Origin: Acinetobacter sp. B51(2017)
Lineage (GTDB): Bacteria; Pseudomonadota; Gammaproteobacteria; Pseudomonadales; Moraxellaceae
DNA: 64,000 nt
Assembly: GCF_003711395.1 (NCBI RefSeq)
Contig: NZ_PJRJ01000008.1
Location: forward strand, 1 to 64,000
Direction of reading: 5' to 3'
Below are positions 36,804 through 46,594 of the stretch, piece by piece. How positions within the stretch are numbered: position 1 is the stretch's first letter; each line of letters starts with the position of its first letter. The position numbers and the translations under genes were made by a program. A model generated the notes under the pieces. The model ran no database searches, was not told the DNA's origin, and saw only the letters and a list, made by a program, of their open reading frames with translations.

Positions 36804-37733
36804 ATGAAAAATCAAAATAGACCAGAAATGATCACTATTGAAGATCAAAACTTTGGCAGCCATGTTGAGCATTGGAGTTTACTCACCGAAGATCCAAGCA
36901 GCGATGTGCCCAAATGGATGGGGCTTGCGCTTGACGCGCCTGTGATGCCGATGGGTCTATGCACGCAAGAGTGTGATATGGATGCCAATATTTGGTTGAT
37001 TCAAGGGCCAAAACAATCGCATATCTTGATCAATCAAGTGATTGATGTTGAAAATAATCGTCCTAAAAAAGTGAAAACTGCCTTTCCTAGTTTTTCAAGC
37101 CCGTATAAAGTGCATGCACAAGTGGAACGCATTATTAGCTGTAAAACCAATACGCAAGCGGTGCTACGTTTAAACTTGGGCAATAATAATATTGTCTATG
37201 CCTTTGATAGTTTATACAGCGTCAATCATCATCGTTATGATGCAAAGCAACAATACATTGCCGAATTGAATGCTTGGGCCTACGAATTAGAAGCTGTCGG
37301 TGAGCATGAACAACTGATTGTGGATGATCCTGCATCAATTAAACATCACCGCGCGTTAAATGATATTTTAGCAGCCAATGACGGTGTTGCGCCTGCGGAC
37401 TTACATCAACAGATTCATGCATGGCAGCCTAAATCTGAAGAAGATAAAGAACCTGTTACGGTTGATTTCTCTAAGATGGTGGCCTATTTATACGGCGAAA
37501 CCTTAGGCCAAGAAGACGAAGCGTGGTTCCAAGGTCAAGTGGTGGGTAAAACCAGCATGCAATTTATGCAGCAAGATTACACTTTGTATGATGTGACCTT
37601 ATTACGTGAAGATAATGCTGAAGCGACTTTAATTCGCATTGCCACCCGTGATCCGCAATACAGCAAGTTTAATGTGGGGCAATATATTCGCGGTAATATT
37701 TGGCTGCAAGTTAATATTCAACAACCCGCATAA
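36804..37733 (+). CDS. Unknown soluble protein
   Basis: 309 residues from ATG 36804 (a GTG at 36798 is in frame). I do not recognise the family. No signal peptide or membrane helix is seen. It is acidic; one stretch (FDSLYSVNHHRYDAKQQY) suggests a beta-rich fold, and two parts, around SPYKVHAQVERIISCKTNTQAVL and FQGQVVGKTSMQFMQQDYTLYDVTLL, both look like beta-barrel segments ending in a charged strand, hinting at an internal duplication. Ends at a terminator shared with serC. It may be specific to Acinetobacter relatives. Confidence 0.8.
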   Translation: MKNQNRPEMITIEDQNFGSHVEHWSLLTEDPSSDVPKWMGLALDAPVMPMGLCTQECDMDANIWLIQGPKQSHILINQVIDVENNRPKKVKTAFPSFSSPYKVHAQVERIISCKTNTQAVLRLNLGNNNIVYAFDSLYSVNHHRYDAKQQYIAELNAWAYELEAVGEHEQLIVDDPASIKHHRALNDILAANDGVAPADLHQQIHAWQPKSEEDKEPVTVDFSKMVAYLYGETLGQEDEAWFQGQVVGKTSMQFMQQDYTLYDVTLLREDNAEATLIRIATRDPQYSKFNVGQYIRGNIWLQVNIQQPA

Positions 37734-37763
37734 AAAAAGCCCAAGTTAAAACTTGGGCTTTTT
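37734..37763. terminator. Bidirectional terminator between the unknown gene and serC
   Basis: AAAAAGCCCAAGT and ACTTGGGCTTTTT around a TTAAA loop. Confidence 0.88.
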
Positions 37764-37774
37764 GACTTTAAGGC

Positions 37775-38857
37775 TTAAGCATTGCGTTTAGCAAAGTCAT
37801 CCATAAAGTTAACTAAAGCTTGTACACCTTCAAGTGGTACAGCGTTATAGATACTTGCGCGCATACCACCCACTGAACGGTGACCAGCAAGATTAAGTAG
37901 GTTGTTGGCTTCAGCTTCTGCCAAGAACTGTTTTTCAAGCTCAGGTTTTGCCAAGGTAAATGGTACGTTCATGATTGAACGGTATTCTTTCGCAATTGGG
38001 TTAGCATAGAAATCGCTGGCATCAATATAACCATAAAGCAATTCAGCTTTGGCTAAGTTGACCTTATGAATCGCCTCTACACCACCTTGCTCAAGTAACC
38101 ATTCAAATACCAAGCCTGATAAATACCATGCATAAGTCGATGGTGTATTCACCATGGAATCATTTTTGGCTTGTGCTGAATATTTTAAAATACTTGGAAT
38201 ACTGTCCACTGCTTGATCAAGTAGATCATCACGAATAATGACTAAAGTTAAACCTGCAGGGCCAATATTCTTTTGCGCACCGGCATAAATTAAACCAAAT
38301 TTAGATACATCAATCGGCGCAGATAAAATGCTTGATGATAAATCTGCAACCAATGGTTTATCAGTTTCAGGAATATGTTTAAACTGCAGACCACCAATGG
38401 TTTCGTTGTCAGCATAATGTACATATGCTGCATCAGCAGATAGGTTCCAAGTATCTTGCTCAGAAATGGCTAAGTTGCCAGCGCTATCTTTAATACCGGC
38501 TTCAATCACGTTAATGTCGCCATAACGTTTCGCTTCTTTTAAGGCTTTTTCTGACCAAATACCAGTATGGATATAATCCGCTTTGTTATTTTTACCTAAC
38601 AAGTTTAAAGGAATCGCTGAGAATTGTAGCGAAGCACCACCTTGTAAGAATAAAACTTTATAGTTTTCAGGAATGTTCATCAGCTTACGTAAATCTGCTG
38701 CAGCTTTTGCGGCTACAGCCACATAATCTGCGCTACGATGGCTCATTTCCATAATAGATAAACCTTTGCCTTGCCAATCCAGCATTTCAGCTTGGGCTTT
38801 TTCTAAAACGGCAGTCGGTAATGCAGCAGGACCAGCACAGAAATTATACGCGCGCAT
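37775..38857 (-). CDS. serC: Phosphoserine aminotransferase
   Basis: Pyridoxal-phosphate enzyme for serine synthesis and, in part, pyridoxine synthesis. 360 residues; the family N-terminus YNFCAGPAALP, the segment FLQGGASLQF, and the PLP lysine in YAGAQKNIGPAG are present, as is the C-terminal HRSVGGMRASIYNA. It stands alone. Confidence 0.97.
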   Translation of the reverse strand: MRAYNFCAGPAALPTAVLEKAQAEMLDWQGKGLSIMEMSHRSADYVAVAAKAAADLRKLMNIPENYKVLFLQGGASLQFSAIPLNLLGKNNKADYIHTGIWSEKALKEAKRYGDINVIEAGIKDSAGNLAISEQDTWNLSADAAYVHYADNETIGGLQFKHIPETDKPLVADLSSSILSAPIDVSKFGLIYAGAQKNIGPAGLTLVIIRDDLLDQAVDSIPSILKYSAQAKNDSMVNTPSTYAWYLSGLVFEWLLEQGGVEAIHKVNLAKAELLYGYIDASDFYANPIAKEYRSIMNVPFTLAKPELEKQFLAEAEANNLLNLAGHRSVGGMRASIYNAVPLEGVQALVNFMDDFAKRNA

Positions 38858-39056
38858 GATTTTTCCTTGTCAATGTGAAACACAATAGAAATGGCATTTA
38901 AGCATATCTTGTGGCATCTTGCATAAAATTATTTCAATCTAATTTTTGAAATAGAATTAAAAAATCAATATACATTCAAGAGATAATTTGAATAGAAAAG
39001 AGCTGTGTTTATTTGAAGCAATTATCTTGATGTCTTTCAGTGACACTTTTTTCACA

Positions 39057-39260
39057 CTATTGGCGCAACATTTGAGTATAAAACCGCCATGCGCCATACA
39101 GTAAAAACAACATGAAGAGTTCAGCAAAAAATAAGTCTGCACATTCTTCGCCTAGATCATACTGTCCTGTGAGGCGACCTCGTGGAAAACTCATGGCGAT
39201 ATCTAATAGACTCAGCGTCAAAGCCCATCGCGCAAAACGAGCATACGAACGCTGTGCATC
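39057..39260 (-). pseudogene. Open frame continuing in phase after the stop of the 77-residue membrane gene
   Basis: After the TAA at 39261-39263 the same frame runs on for 67 codons to TAG at 39057. The translation looks protein-like, with a charged amphipathic part and a hydrophobic helix (DLFFAELFMLFLLYGAWRF). Internal starts are TTG 39221 or ATG 39194, neither with a ribosome binding site. Either an in-frame stop has split one gene, or this is a separate small gene with an unusual start. Confidence 0.45.
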
Positions 39261-39494
39261 TTAATGATTTTGATCACCTGTATTTTTATACCACAGTTCA
39301 CAAAAAAAATGTGCCGTCAGTGCCAATCCTGTAATACTCAATGCCTGATACAGCACATCCGTATGAGGAATCTCCCAGTAACGAATACCTTTGCCTATCA
39401 GCCAAGCCCCCACCATGACACAGCTAAAAATTGTGATGCTACTACCGATTAATTTTATCCAAAACAAAGTTTGCCGTTGTGGTCGCGGATTCAT
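39261..39494 (-). CDS. Small membrane protein of unknown function
   Basis: 77 residues with two hydrophobic helices (LFWIKLIGSSITIFSCVMVGAWLIG and VLYQALSITGLALTAHFFCELWY). I do not recognise it. The frame stays open after its stop codon (see 39057-39260), so the annotated end may be a stop inside a longer gene of about 145 residues. Neighbour of another small membrane gene on the same strand. Confidence 0.6.
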   Translation of the reverse strand: MNPRPQRQTLFWIKLIGSSITIFSCVMVGAWLIGKGIRYWEIPHTDVLYQALSITGLALTAHFFCELWYKNTGDQNH

Positions 39495-39557
39495 ATTGAT
39501 GCGGCTATTTTATAATGACAATAAAAAACGAGATGTATTCATGGCGCAGTAGCATGC

Positions 39558-39944
39558 TTATTTTTTGTGGATATGATGTAGTATGAAATATCGTAGCCCC
39601 CAATATCCTACGCACATGCCTACACTTAAAATGATGGTCGACATATGCCACTGCGCTGACACTTTAGCATCAACAGCATAAGCACTCGTAGATAAATCCG
39701 CCACGACAACCAAAAGTGCATAGGGCCAAAGCCTGACAATGGGTTCGGGCAGCTGCCGCATTCGTTTAGCGTATAGGCCAAACCCCAAACTTAAACTGAA
39801 TAAACTTAAAGCCAATTTACCCAATGCTGTCATCGCAATACCTAGTTGGGCAAGCGCATAAAATCCCAGATAGTTTAGACTGACCATACATAACAATGCC
39901 AAACATACGGTGACTGCTTGTCGTACAGGCAACTGAATCTGCAT
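39558..39944 (-). CDS. Four-helix small membrane protein of unknown function
   Basis: 128 residues, nearly all hydrophobic, with about four helices (AVTVCLALLCMVSLNYLGFYAL, ALGKLALSLFSLSLGFGLY, LWPYALLVVVADLSTSAYAV, STIILSVGMCVGYWGLRYFIL). The ATG at 39944 directly follows the T-run of a strong terminator (39950-39978) and has no ribosome binding site; an in-frame stop lies just upstream. A later start at the internal Met20 is possible. Same strand as the lipoprotein gene upstream. Confidence 0.6.
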   Translation of the reverse strand: MQIQLPVRQAVTVCLALLCMVSLNYLGFYALAQLGIAMTALGKLALSLFSLSLGFGLYAKRMRQLPEPIVRLWPYALLVVVADLSTSAYAVDAKVSAQWHMSTIILSVGMCVGYWGLRYFILHHIHKK

Positions 39945-39979
39945 AAAAAAAGGTCAAATCACAAAAGTATTTGACCTTA
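39944..39979 (-). terminator. Terminator of the lipoprotein gene
   Basis: On the minus strand AAGGTCAAAT pairs with ATTTGACCTT (10-bp perfect stem) and is followed by TTTTTTT. It sits right at the start codon of the next gene. Confidence 0.85.
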
Positions 39980-40014
39980 ACATCTTTATAAATGACACGC
40001 AAATGCGGCTGGAT

Positions 40015-40419
40015 TTATTCACCAAACACTTGAATATTAATATTGGTAATTTTTGCGCTGCCATTAGGTTTATCAAAACTCACATCGTATTGCACTAAGT
40101 TTTTAGGGTACGCGATCTCATAGCTGACCTTATATTCAGTTGCGCTCGGCATCTGTTTGCTCATTAAAGTTTTAGATTTCATGTCATCTTTAGGAATTGA
40201 ACTGGCGAATTTCTTTAAGAGTTTTGGATTTTCTGCAAAATGTGCTTGTAGTTTAGGGTCCAAATGCTGCACAAATTGCTCAAAATCACGCTGTTTTAAA
40301 TCTTGATAAGCCACATCTGCCGCTTGTATTTGCGCTGCACTTGGATCGGGTAAATCCTGCTGATTGCCACAACCCACTACACTAAAAACCACAGCACATG
40401 CCAATAATTGAGTCTTCAT
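40015..40419 (-). CDS. Small lipoprotein of unknown function
   Basis: 134 residues with a signal peptide and lipobox (FSVVGC, Cys17). The mature part is helical at first (QAADVAYQDLKQRDFEQFVQHL) and beta-rich at the end (YKVSYEIAYPKNLVQYDVSF), a layout seen in DUF4878-type lipoproteins that share a cystatin/NTF2-like fold; this is a fold guess. Likely located in the inner or outer membrane facing the periplasm. Ends with its own terminator. Confidence 0.8.
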   Translation of the reverse strand: MKTQLLACAVVFSVVGCGNQQDLPDPSAAQIQAADVAYQDLKQRDFEQFVQHLDPKLQAHFAENPKLLKKFASSIPKDDMKSKTLMSKQMPSATEYKVSYEIAYPKNLVQYDVSFDKPNGSAKITNINIQVFGE

Positions 40420-40442
40420 CGGTTTATCCTAAAAAAATTAAA

Positions 40443-40472
40443 GAAAAAAGGACGCCGAAGCGCCCTTTTTTA
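40443..40472 (-). terminator. Terminator of gyrA
   Basis: AAAAAAGG-a-CGC and GCG-c-CCTTTTTT with a CGAA loop (one mismatch), directly after the gyrA stop. Confidence 0.8.
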
Positions 40473-40482
40473 ATTCAAGTAC

Positions 40483-43422
40483 TTAGTCTTGAACCACATC
40501 TTCTGTCACAACTACGCTTTCTGTTGTTTCAACATCAGCAACAATTTCAAAATCGTCTTCTTCTACCGCTTCAATTGCTTCAACGCCCACTAAGGTCTCG
40601 TCTTCCGCTAAGCGAATTAAACGTACACCTTGCGCGTTACGACCTGTTTGCGCCACTTCTGAAGCACGAGTACGCACCAGTGTACCGCCATCAGAAATCA
40701 GCATTAACTCTTTGCTTTGATCAATGGCAACTGCACCAACCAACTCACCGTTACGTTCTGAAGTTTTAATGGCAATTACGCCTTTACCACCACGTTTTTT
40801 GGTTGGGAAGTCATCCACTGGGGTACGTTTACCGTAACCATTGGCAGAAGCACAGAGTACTTCACCAGTTTCTGGCACAACCACAAGCGATACAATACGG
40901 CTGATGAATGCACTTTCGCTATCTTCATCATCGTTTTCGGTATCGTCTTCAACGTCTTCTACAGCCGCACCAATGGTCACACGCATACCGCGTACACCTT
41001 TAGCCGAACGACCCATGGCACGTACATCAGTTTCTGCAAAACGAATAGCTTTACCTTCGTTAGAGAACAACATAATTTGCTGTTCGCCATCGGTAATCGC
41101 AACACCAATTAAGGTGTCTTCTTCGTTCAGTTCAATAGCACGTAAACCATTTGAACGCACGTTACTAAATTGATCGAGCTCAACACGTTTAACTGTACCA
41201 GAAGCCGTTGCCATAAACACAAAGTAGTTTTTGCGTAGGCTAATGGTTTCAGCGGCAAATTCAGCTAATAACGCATCGTCAAATTCAGCAACTTCTGCAT
41301 CAAGTTCAGTGCTGAGTTTTTTCAAGACTAAACGTAAGTCATCTGACAATTCATCGCTGTTGTCATCAAAATCGGTCAGTGCTTGACTTAAATCTGCAAA
41401 GTGCGCTGCAACCACAGCATTTTGCTGTAATTTCGCGGCGTTATTGGCCACAAGCGCTTTAAAGTCCGCAACACGTACTTTAAATTTCTTCGGCGCATCA
41501 ATCACCGGTAAAATTGCGGTGATGCTTTCATCTGCCTCAAGTGGAAGCAAGTTCACCATTGGGCGACCTTTAGCACCACGTGATGCTTGTGGCACTTCAA
41601 ATACACGTAAACGATAGACTTTACCCACGTTGGTAAAGCACAGCACGGTTGCATGGTTTGAGGTCACAATCAAATGACGGATGTAATCATCTTCTTTCAT
41701 TGAGGTTGCCGATTTACCACGACCACCACGACGCTGCGCTTGATAGTCAGATAATGGCTGAGTTTTTGCATAACCTGATTGAGAAACTGTGAGTACTACT
41801 TGTTCTTCAGGAATTAAATCTTCACGAGAGAAGTCAACACGCGATTCTACAATTTCAGTGCGACGTGCATCGCCATATTGTTGTAAAACAAGTGCTAATT
41901 CTTCACGAATCACCGTCATTAAACGACTAAAGTCATTTAAGATGTCGGTTAAATCGGCAATTTGTGCCAAGATTTCAGAATATTCTGCTTGTAACTTGTC
42001 TTGCTCAAGACCGGTTAAACGGTGCAAACGTAACTCTAAAATAGCCGCCACTTGCGCTGGTGACAAACGGTAAACTTGTGCATTTAAACCAAATGGACGC
42101 TGTGGGTCTTCGCCTTCAATTTCGTCAGGACGAATCGATACAGAACCTGCCGCATCAAGGAGTGCTTGTACACCTCCAGCTTGCCATTCACCCGCTTGTA
42201 ACAATTCGCGTGCTTCAGCAGGGTTAGCTGAAGAACGAATGGTTTCAATAATGGCATCAATGTTGGCCAGTGCCACGGTTAAACCTTCTAAGATATGCCC
42301 ACGTTCACGCGCTTTACGCAGTTCGAACATGGTACGGCGGGTCACCACTTCTTGGCGGTGACGGATAAATGCCGCAATAATATCTTTTAAGTTCATCAAT
42401 TTAGGTTGGCCGTTGTCTAGGCACACCATATTGATACTAAATGAGTTTTCTAACTGGGTATTTAAGAATAAGTTATTGACCACAACTTCAGCATTTTCAC
42501 CACGCTTTAAGTCAATGGCAATACGCATACCTTCTTTATCTGACTCATCACGTAATTCTGAAATACCTTCCAGTTTTTTCTCTTTAACGAGTTCAGCAAT
42601 ACGCTCGATGGTTTTGGCTTTGTTGACTTGATACGGAATTTCAGTAAAGACGATGGTGGTACGACCCGTTTTAGCATCTTCTTCAAAATGGTATTTACCA
42701 CGAATATGCAAACGGCCTTTACCAGTACGGTAGGCATCAACAATGCCTGATTTACCATAAATGATACCACCTGTCGGGAAATCTGGGCCTGAAATATGTT
42801 CCATTAAACCTTCAATGGAAATATTCGGGTTATCAGCATAAGCAAGACATGCATGAATGACTTCTGTCATGTTATGCGGTGCCATGTTGGTGGCCATACC
42901 CACCGCAATACCCGTTACCCCGTTAATGAGTAAGTTAGGTACACGCGTTGGCATAACTTGAGGAATACGCTCAGAGCCATCGTAGTTATCTTCCCACTCC
43001 ACCGTGTCTTTTTCTAAATCAGACAACAATTCATGGGTGAGCTTTTGCATACGCACTTCGGTATAACGCATTGCCGCAGCAGAGTCGCCATCGACCGAAC
43101 CGAAGTTACCTTGGCCATCGACCAACTGGTAACGTAAACTAAACTCTTGTGCCATACGAACAATCGTTTCGTATACAGCAGAATCACCATGCGGGTGATA
43201 TTTACCGATCACATCGCCGACAACACGGGCAGATTTTTTATACGCTTTGTTATAATCATTGCCTAATTCGTGCATAGCGAACAGCACACGACGATGCACA
43301 GGCTTTAGACCATCTCGAACGTCTGGTAATGCACGAGATACAATCACACTCATAGCATAATCGAGATATGAACTCTTCAGTTCATCCTCAATGGCAATCG
43401 GTCTAATTTCCGATACGCTCAT
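40483..43422 (-). CDS. gyrA: DNA gyrase subunit A
   Basis: Subunit that breaks and rejoins DNA during negative supercoiling. 979 residues against 875 in E. coli. The active tyrosine is Tyr120 in AAAMRYTE. The quinolone-resistance region reads [10 protein letters not shown] with Ser81 and Glu85, the susceptible-type residues. The GyrA box QRRGGRGKS opens the C-terminal propeller. An extra block of roughly 90 residues lies between ITAILPV and FVFMATA (about residues 637-730), and a second, acidic one ([16 protein letters not shown]) further on. The C-terminal tail is acidic. Confidence 0.97.
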   Translation of the reverse strand: MSVSEIRPIAIEDELKSSYLDYAMSVIVSRALPDVRDGLKPVHRRVLFAMHELGNDYNKAYKKSARVVGDVIGKYHPHGDSAVYETIVRMAQEFSLRYQLVDGQGNFGSVDGDSAAAMRYTEVRMQKLTHELLSDLEKDTVEWEDNYDGSERIPQVMPTRVPNLLINGVTGIAVGMATNMAPHNMTEVIHACLAYADNPNISIEGLMEHISGPDFPTGGIIYGKSGIVDAYRTGKGRLHIRGKYHFEEDAKTGRTTIVFTEIPYQVNKAKTIERIAELVKEKKLEGISELRDESDKEGMRIAIDLKRGENAEVVVNNLFLNTQLENSFSINMVCLDNGQPKLMNLKDIIAAFIRHRQEVVTRRTMFELRKARERGHILEGLTVALANIDAIIETIRSSANPAEARELLQAGEWQAGGVQALLDAAGSVSIRPDEIEGEDPQRPFGLNAQVYRLSPAQVAAILELRLHRLTGLEQDKLQAEYSEILAQIADLTDILNDFSRLMTVIREELALVLQQYGDARRTEIVESRVDFSREDLIPEEQVVLTVSQSGYAKTQPLSDYQAQRRGGRGKSATSMKEDDYIRHLIVTSNHATVLCFTNVGKVYRLRVFEVPQASRGAKGRPMVNLLPLEADESITAILPVIDAPKKFKVRVADFKALVANNAAKLQQNAVVAAHFADLSQALTDFDDNSDELSDDLRLVLKKLSTELDAEVAEFDDALLAEFAAETISLRKNYFVFMATASGTVKRVELDQFSNVRSNGLRAIELNEEDTLIGVAITDGEQQIMLFSNEGKAIRFAETDVRAMGRSAKGVRGMRVTIGAAVEDVEDDTENDDEDSESAFISRIVSLVVVPETGEVLCASANGYGKRTPVDDFPTKKRGGKGVIAIKTSERNGELVGAVAIDQSKELMLISDGGTLVRTRASEVAQTGRNAQGVRLIRLAEDETLVGVEAIEAVEEDDFEIVADVETTESVVVTEDVVQD

Positions 43423-43682
43423 GCATACTCCTTATTCTATAAGCCCAAATTAGACTTATATTCATCTCTTAAATCTTGCAAACTTTTAGCTTAAAAATAC
43501 TAAGCTAAAATCTAAAAATCAGCCGTAAATTATAGCATAAAAATGCTCTCTTGCGCCGATTGTCATGCGCTTAATTTGAGTTAATTTTCTCTATTTTTTA
43601 TGACGATTTTAGTGAACTAAGCTTGTATTTTTAGCCTGCTTAATCGTATTGATTGAAGGATGCAGACAAGCAGAGCGGCATT
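43423..43682. other. Spacer upstream of gyrA
   Basis: Gene-free, AT-rich; should hold the gyrA promoter on the minus strand. No strong consensus found. With the etfA terminator the gap between gyrA and etfA is 307 bases. Confidence 0.6.
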
Positions 43683-43715
43683 AAAAAAGCCCCTGTAGAG
43701 ACAGAGGCTTTTTTT
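43683..43715 (-). terminator. Terminator of etfBA
   Basis: AAAAAGCC-CTGT and ACAG-GGCTTTTT type stem with T-run, just beyond the etfA stop. Confidence 0.85.
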
Positions 43716-43729
43716 ACGCTGGGTACGAA

Positions 43730-44662
43730 TTAGATTTTAGATACTAATTCAGGTACTACAGTGTTTAAGTCACCCACTAACCAGTAGTCAGCCACTGCGT
43801 TAATTGGCGCTTCTTCGTCTTTATTGATCGCAACGATCACTTTAGAGTCTTTCATACCTGCCAAGTGCTGAATCGCACCCGAGATACCTACAGCGATATA
43901 AAGATCAGGCGCAACGATTTTACCTGTTTGACCGACTTGCATATCATTTGGTACGAAGCCTGCATCTACAGCCGCACGAGATGCACCTTGCGCTGCACCT
44001 AATTTGTCTGCTAACGGATCTAAAATCGTGTGGTAGTTCTCACCAGAACCCACACCGCGACCACCTGATACTACAATACGTGCAGCAGCAAGTTCAGGAC
44101 GCTCAGATTTCACGATTTCTTCGTTGATAAAGGTAGAAACACCTGCATCACCTTGCGATGCAACCGCTTCAACTGCTGCAGAACCACCTGTTGCCGCTAC
44201 TGGATCAAACGCTGTACCACGTACCGTACCCACAACGATAGATTCAGAAGATTCTACAGTTGCAATCGCGTTACCTGCGTAAATTGGACGCTTGAAGGTA
44301 TTTGCAGATTCAACAGCAATGATGTCTGTGATCATGCTCACGTCAAGTAAAGCCGCTGCGCGTGGCAATACGTTTTTACCTGTAGTTGTAGATGCTGCTA
44401 AAACATGTGAATAACCTTGTGCCACTTGAGCCACAAGTTTCGCTACGTTTTCAGCCAATTGGTTTGCATACGCTGCGTCGTCAGCAAGTAGTACTTTGCT
44501 TACGCCTGCCACTTGTGCTGCTTGGTCTGCAACCGCTTGCGCGCCTGAACCTGCAACCAATACTGTGATATCACCACCGATTTTTTGTGCTGCAGCAACA
44601 ACGTTTAAAGTCGCAGCGTTTAACGCTTTGTTGTCGTGTTCAGCAATAACTAAAATAGCCAT
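43730..44662 (-). CDS. etfA: Electron transfer flavoprotein alpha subunit
   Basis: FAD-binding subunit that takes electrons from acyl-CoA and other dehydrogenases to ETF-ubiquinone oxidoreductase. 310 residues; the FAD domain motif VVSGGRGVGSGENY near residue 196, GQTGKIVAPDLYIAVGISGAIQHLAGM and INKDEEAPI are diagnostic. It lies 15 bases downstream of etfB. Confidence 0.97.
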   Translation of the reverse strand: MAILVIAEHDNKALNAATLNVVAAAQKIGGDITVLVAGSGAQAVADQAAQVAGVSKVLLADDAAYANQLAENVAKLVAQVAQGYSHVLAASTTTGKNVLPRAAALLDVSMITDIIAVESANTFKRPIYAGNAIATVESSESIVVGTVRGTAFDPVAATGGSAAVEAVASQGDAGVSTFINEEIVKSERPELAAARIVVSGGRGVGSGENYHTILDPLADKLGAAQGASRAAVDAGFVPNDMQVGQTGKIVAPDLYIAVGISGAIQHLAGMKDSKVIVAINKDEEAPINAVADYWLVGDLNTVVPELVSKI

Positions 44663-44677
44663 GAGTTCAGTCCTGCC

Positions 44678-45427
44678 TTAGATCACTTTCGCTTCGTTTT
44701 TAAGTTTTTCTACAAGCTCATCTACAGACTTCACTTGTACGCCCGCTTTACGTTCTGCTGGTGCTTCAACTTTCACTGTTTTCAGTTTAGTGGTTGCAGT
44801 TACGCCATAATCTGCAGGTGACTTAGTTTCAAGCGGCTTTTTACGCGCTTTCATGATGTTTGGTAGGGCTGCATAACGCGGCTCATTCAAACGTAAGTCA
44901 GTCGTGATAATTGCAGGTAAGCTTAATTCAACAGTTTGTAAACCACCGTCGATTTCACGCGTCACTTGCACTTTAGCGCCGTCTACTTTTACTTCTGAAG
45001 CAAAAGTACCTTGACCTGCGTTAAGTAATGCGCCAAGCATCTGACCGACTTGGTTTGAGTCATCATCAATGGCTTGTTTACCTAAAAGGATCAATTCTGG
45101 TTGTTCAGCTGCAACCACACCTTTTAAGATTTTTGCCACTTCTAATGCACCAATGTCATCAGCAGTTTCAACTAAAATACCACGGTCTGCACCAAGCGCC
45201 ATTGCTGAACGAAGTTGTTCTTGCGCTTCTTTAGGACCCACTGAAACCACGATGATTTCAGAAACTGTTCCCTTTTCTTTTAGACGAACCGCTTCTTCCA
45301 CTGCGATTTCACAGAACGGGTTAATGGACATTTTAACGTTAGTAAGGTCAACCCCACTGTTGTCCGGTTTAACACGAACTTTAACGTTGGCATCTACCAC
45401 ACGTTTTACTGCAACAAGAGCCTTCAT
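44678..45427 (-). CDS. etfB: Electron transfer flavoprotein beta subunit
   Basis: AMP-binding partner of EtfA, 249 residues. The family signature for the dehydrogenase-contacting recognition loop region is present ([31 protein letters not shown]). Also [13 protein letters not shown] at the N-terminus and [20 protein letters not shown]. First gene of the etfBA operon. Confidence 0.97.
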   Translation of the reverse strand: MKALVAVKRVVDANVKVRVKPDNSGVDLTNVKMSINPFCEIAVEEAVRLKEKGTVSEIIVVSVGPKEAQEQLRSAMALGADRGILVETADDIGALEVAKILKGVVAAEQPELILLGKQAIDDDSNQVGQMLGALLNAGQGTFASEVKVDGAKVQVTREIDGGLQTVELSLPAIITTDLRLNEPRYAALPNIMKARKKPLETKSPADYGVTATTKLKTVKVEAPAERKAGVQVKSVDELVEKLKNEAKVI

Positions 45428-45837
45428 GTAATCCTCGGCTGTTTTAGCAAATTAAATATTGAAAAAAGTTAAAAACTTTTCACTTAAAATTTTTTAGGTA
45501 CCCTATCTTGCAATGCGCACGGCATTTCGGTCAAGCACCATTTAAGTAAAGCTGACTAAAAAGATGCTTTTTTTACTGAACGATGCGTTCATGTTTTTTT
45601 TAACTGGATAAATTGACAGCATCTTGTGCAATTTTTGTTATTTTTTAATATTTGATTTATATTATTTTTTTCTCTGATTTTAAAAATCAGCTTCGCTGAT
45701 TAAAAAAAACATAGGCTTTAAAAGCCTAGAACAAAGACTGAGTTTTAGACAAAAAATATAAAACTGATGCGTAAAAATCGCATGCTTTTTAGTCAATTTA
45801 CAGGCTTTTTATCTTATCAAGTCCTCAGACTTTGCCA
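45428..45837. other. Gene-free spacer upstream of etfB
   Basis: About 410 AT-rich bases. It contains the etfB leader, a hairpin AATCAGC-ttc-GCTGATT (45685-45701) flanked by A-runs, and a short inverted repeat AGGCTTTaAAAGCCT (45713-45727). No gene or clear promoter seen. Confidence 0.6.
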
Positions 45838-45869
45838 TAAAAAAGCATGCCCTATACAGCATGCTTTTT
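45838..45869 (-). terminator. Terminator of the LysE-family gene
   Basis: AAAAGCATGC and GCATGCTTTT with an 8-base loop, immediately after the stop codon on the minus strand. Confidence 0.8.
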
Positions 45870-45876
45870 AAAGCTG

Positions 45877-46482
45877 TTAATTGATAATCAACCATGTTGC
45901 AGCCAGTGCCAACAAACCACCCGAACCCGCATCAATCCATTTTTGTTTACGTGCATCGATTTGCGCGTTTTGACTGATCTTGGCAAAAACTAAACTTAAA
46001 CTGCAATACACCACAAAAATTAAGCCAATAAAGATCAAAGATAAAATTAGACCTTGCGTTACAGTGTTAGCAGATTGATCGATAAACTGCGGTAAAATTG
46101 CAAAATAAATCAGCATGCCTTTCGGATTTAACAGCGCGGTAAAAAAGCCTTTTTTAATAGGGCTGGCAACCGCTTGTTTTTCAATGCTTAAATCTTTGTT
46201 TTTGAACACAGACTTTAATAAGCTGAAGGATAAATACAACAAATACGCAATCCCTAACCAGCGAATGCTTTCAAATAAAATCGGGAAAGATACGATAATC
46301 GCGGCAAGCCCCAAGGCCACTAAAATAGAATGCACCAAATAACCACAACATACGCCAAGGGTTGCCATCATGCCCGCTTTTGCATCTTTACCTAGCACTT
46401 GCGACAAGATAAACAGCATATCTGGTCCAGGTGTAAAAATTAGAGGAATTACCGTTAAGGCAAATAACGCAAATACAGACAT
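45877..46482 (-). CDS. LysE family amino acid exporter
   Basis: Inner-membrane exporter of 201 residues with about six helices and the family opening LTVIPLIFTPGPDMLFIL. ATG 46482 is chosen because AAGGAC lies directly upstream; the frame runs to 46551 without a good start. It is divergent from an AsnC-type regulator, the classic arrangement in which the regulator senses the exported amino acid. The substrate is unknown. Confidence 0.9.
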   Translation of the reverse strand: MSVFALFALTVIPLIFTPGPDMLFILSQVLGKDAKAGMMATLGVCCGYLVHSILVALGLAAIIVSFPILFESIRWLGIAYLLYLSFSLLKSVFKNKDLSIEKQAVASPIKKGFFTALLNPKGMLIYFAILPQFIDQSANTVTQGLILSLIFIGLIFVVYCSLSLVFAKISQNAQIDARKQKWIDAGSGGLLALAATWLIIN

Positions 46483-46594
46483 GTCCTTCTTCCTATCTGT
46501 GTTTAAAAAACAAAAATAGTATCTGCGAATTACTACAAAATAGGCTTGCAATTATTCTATAATAGGACTTATTTTTCGAATTTTCTTCTACTTT

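Noticed and set aside
38957..39142. 61-codon minus-strand frame with many cysteines
   Set aside because: Lies in another frame of the 39057-39260 region, with no start signal.
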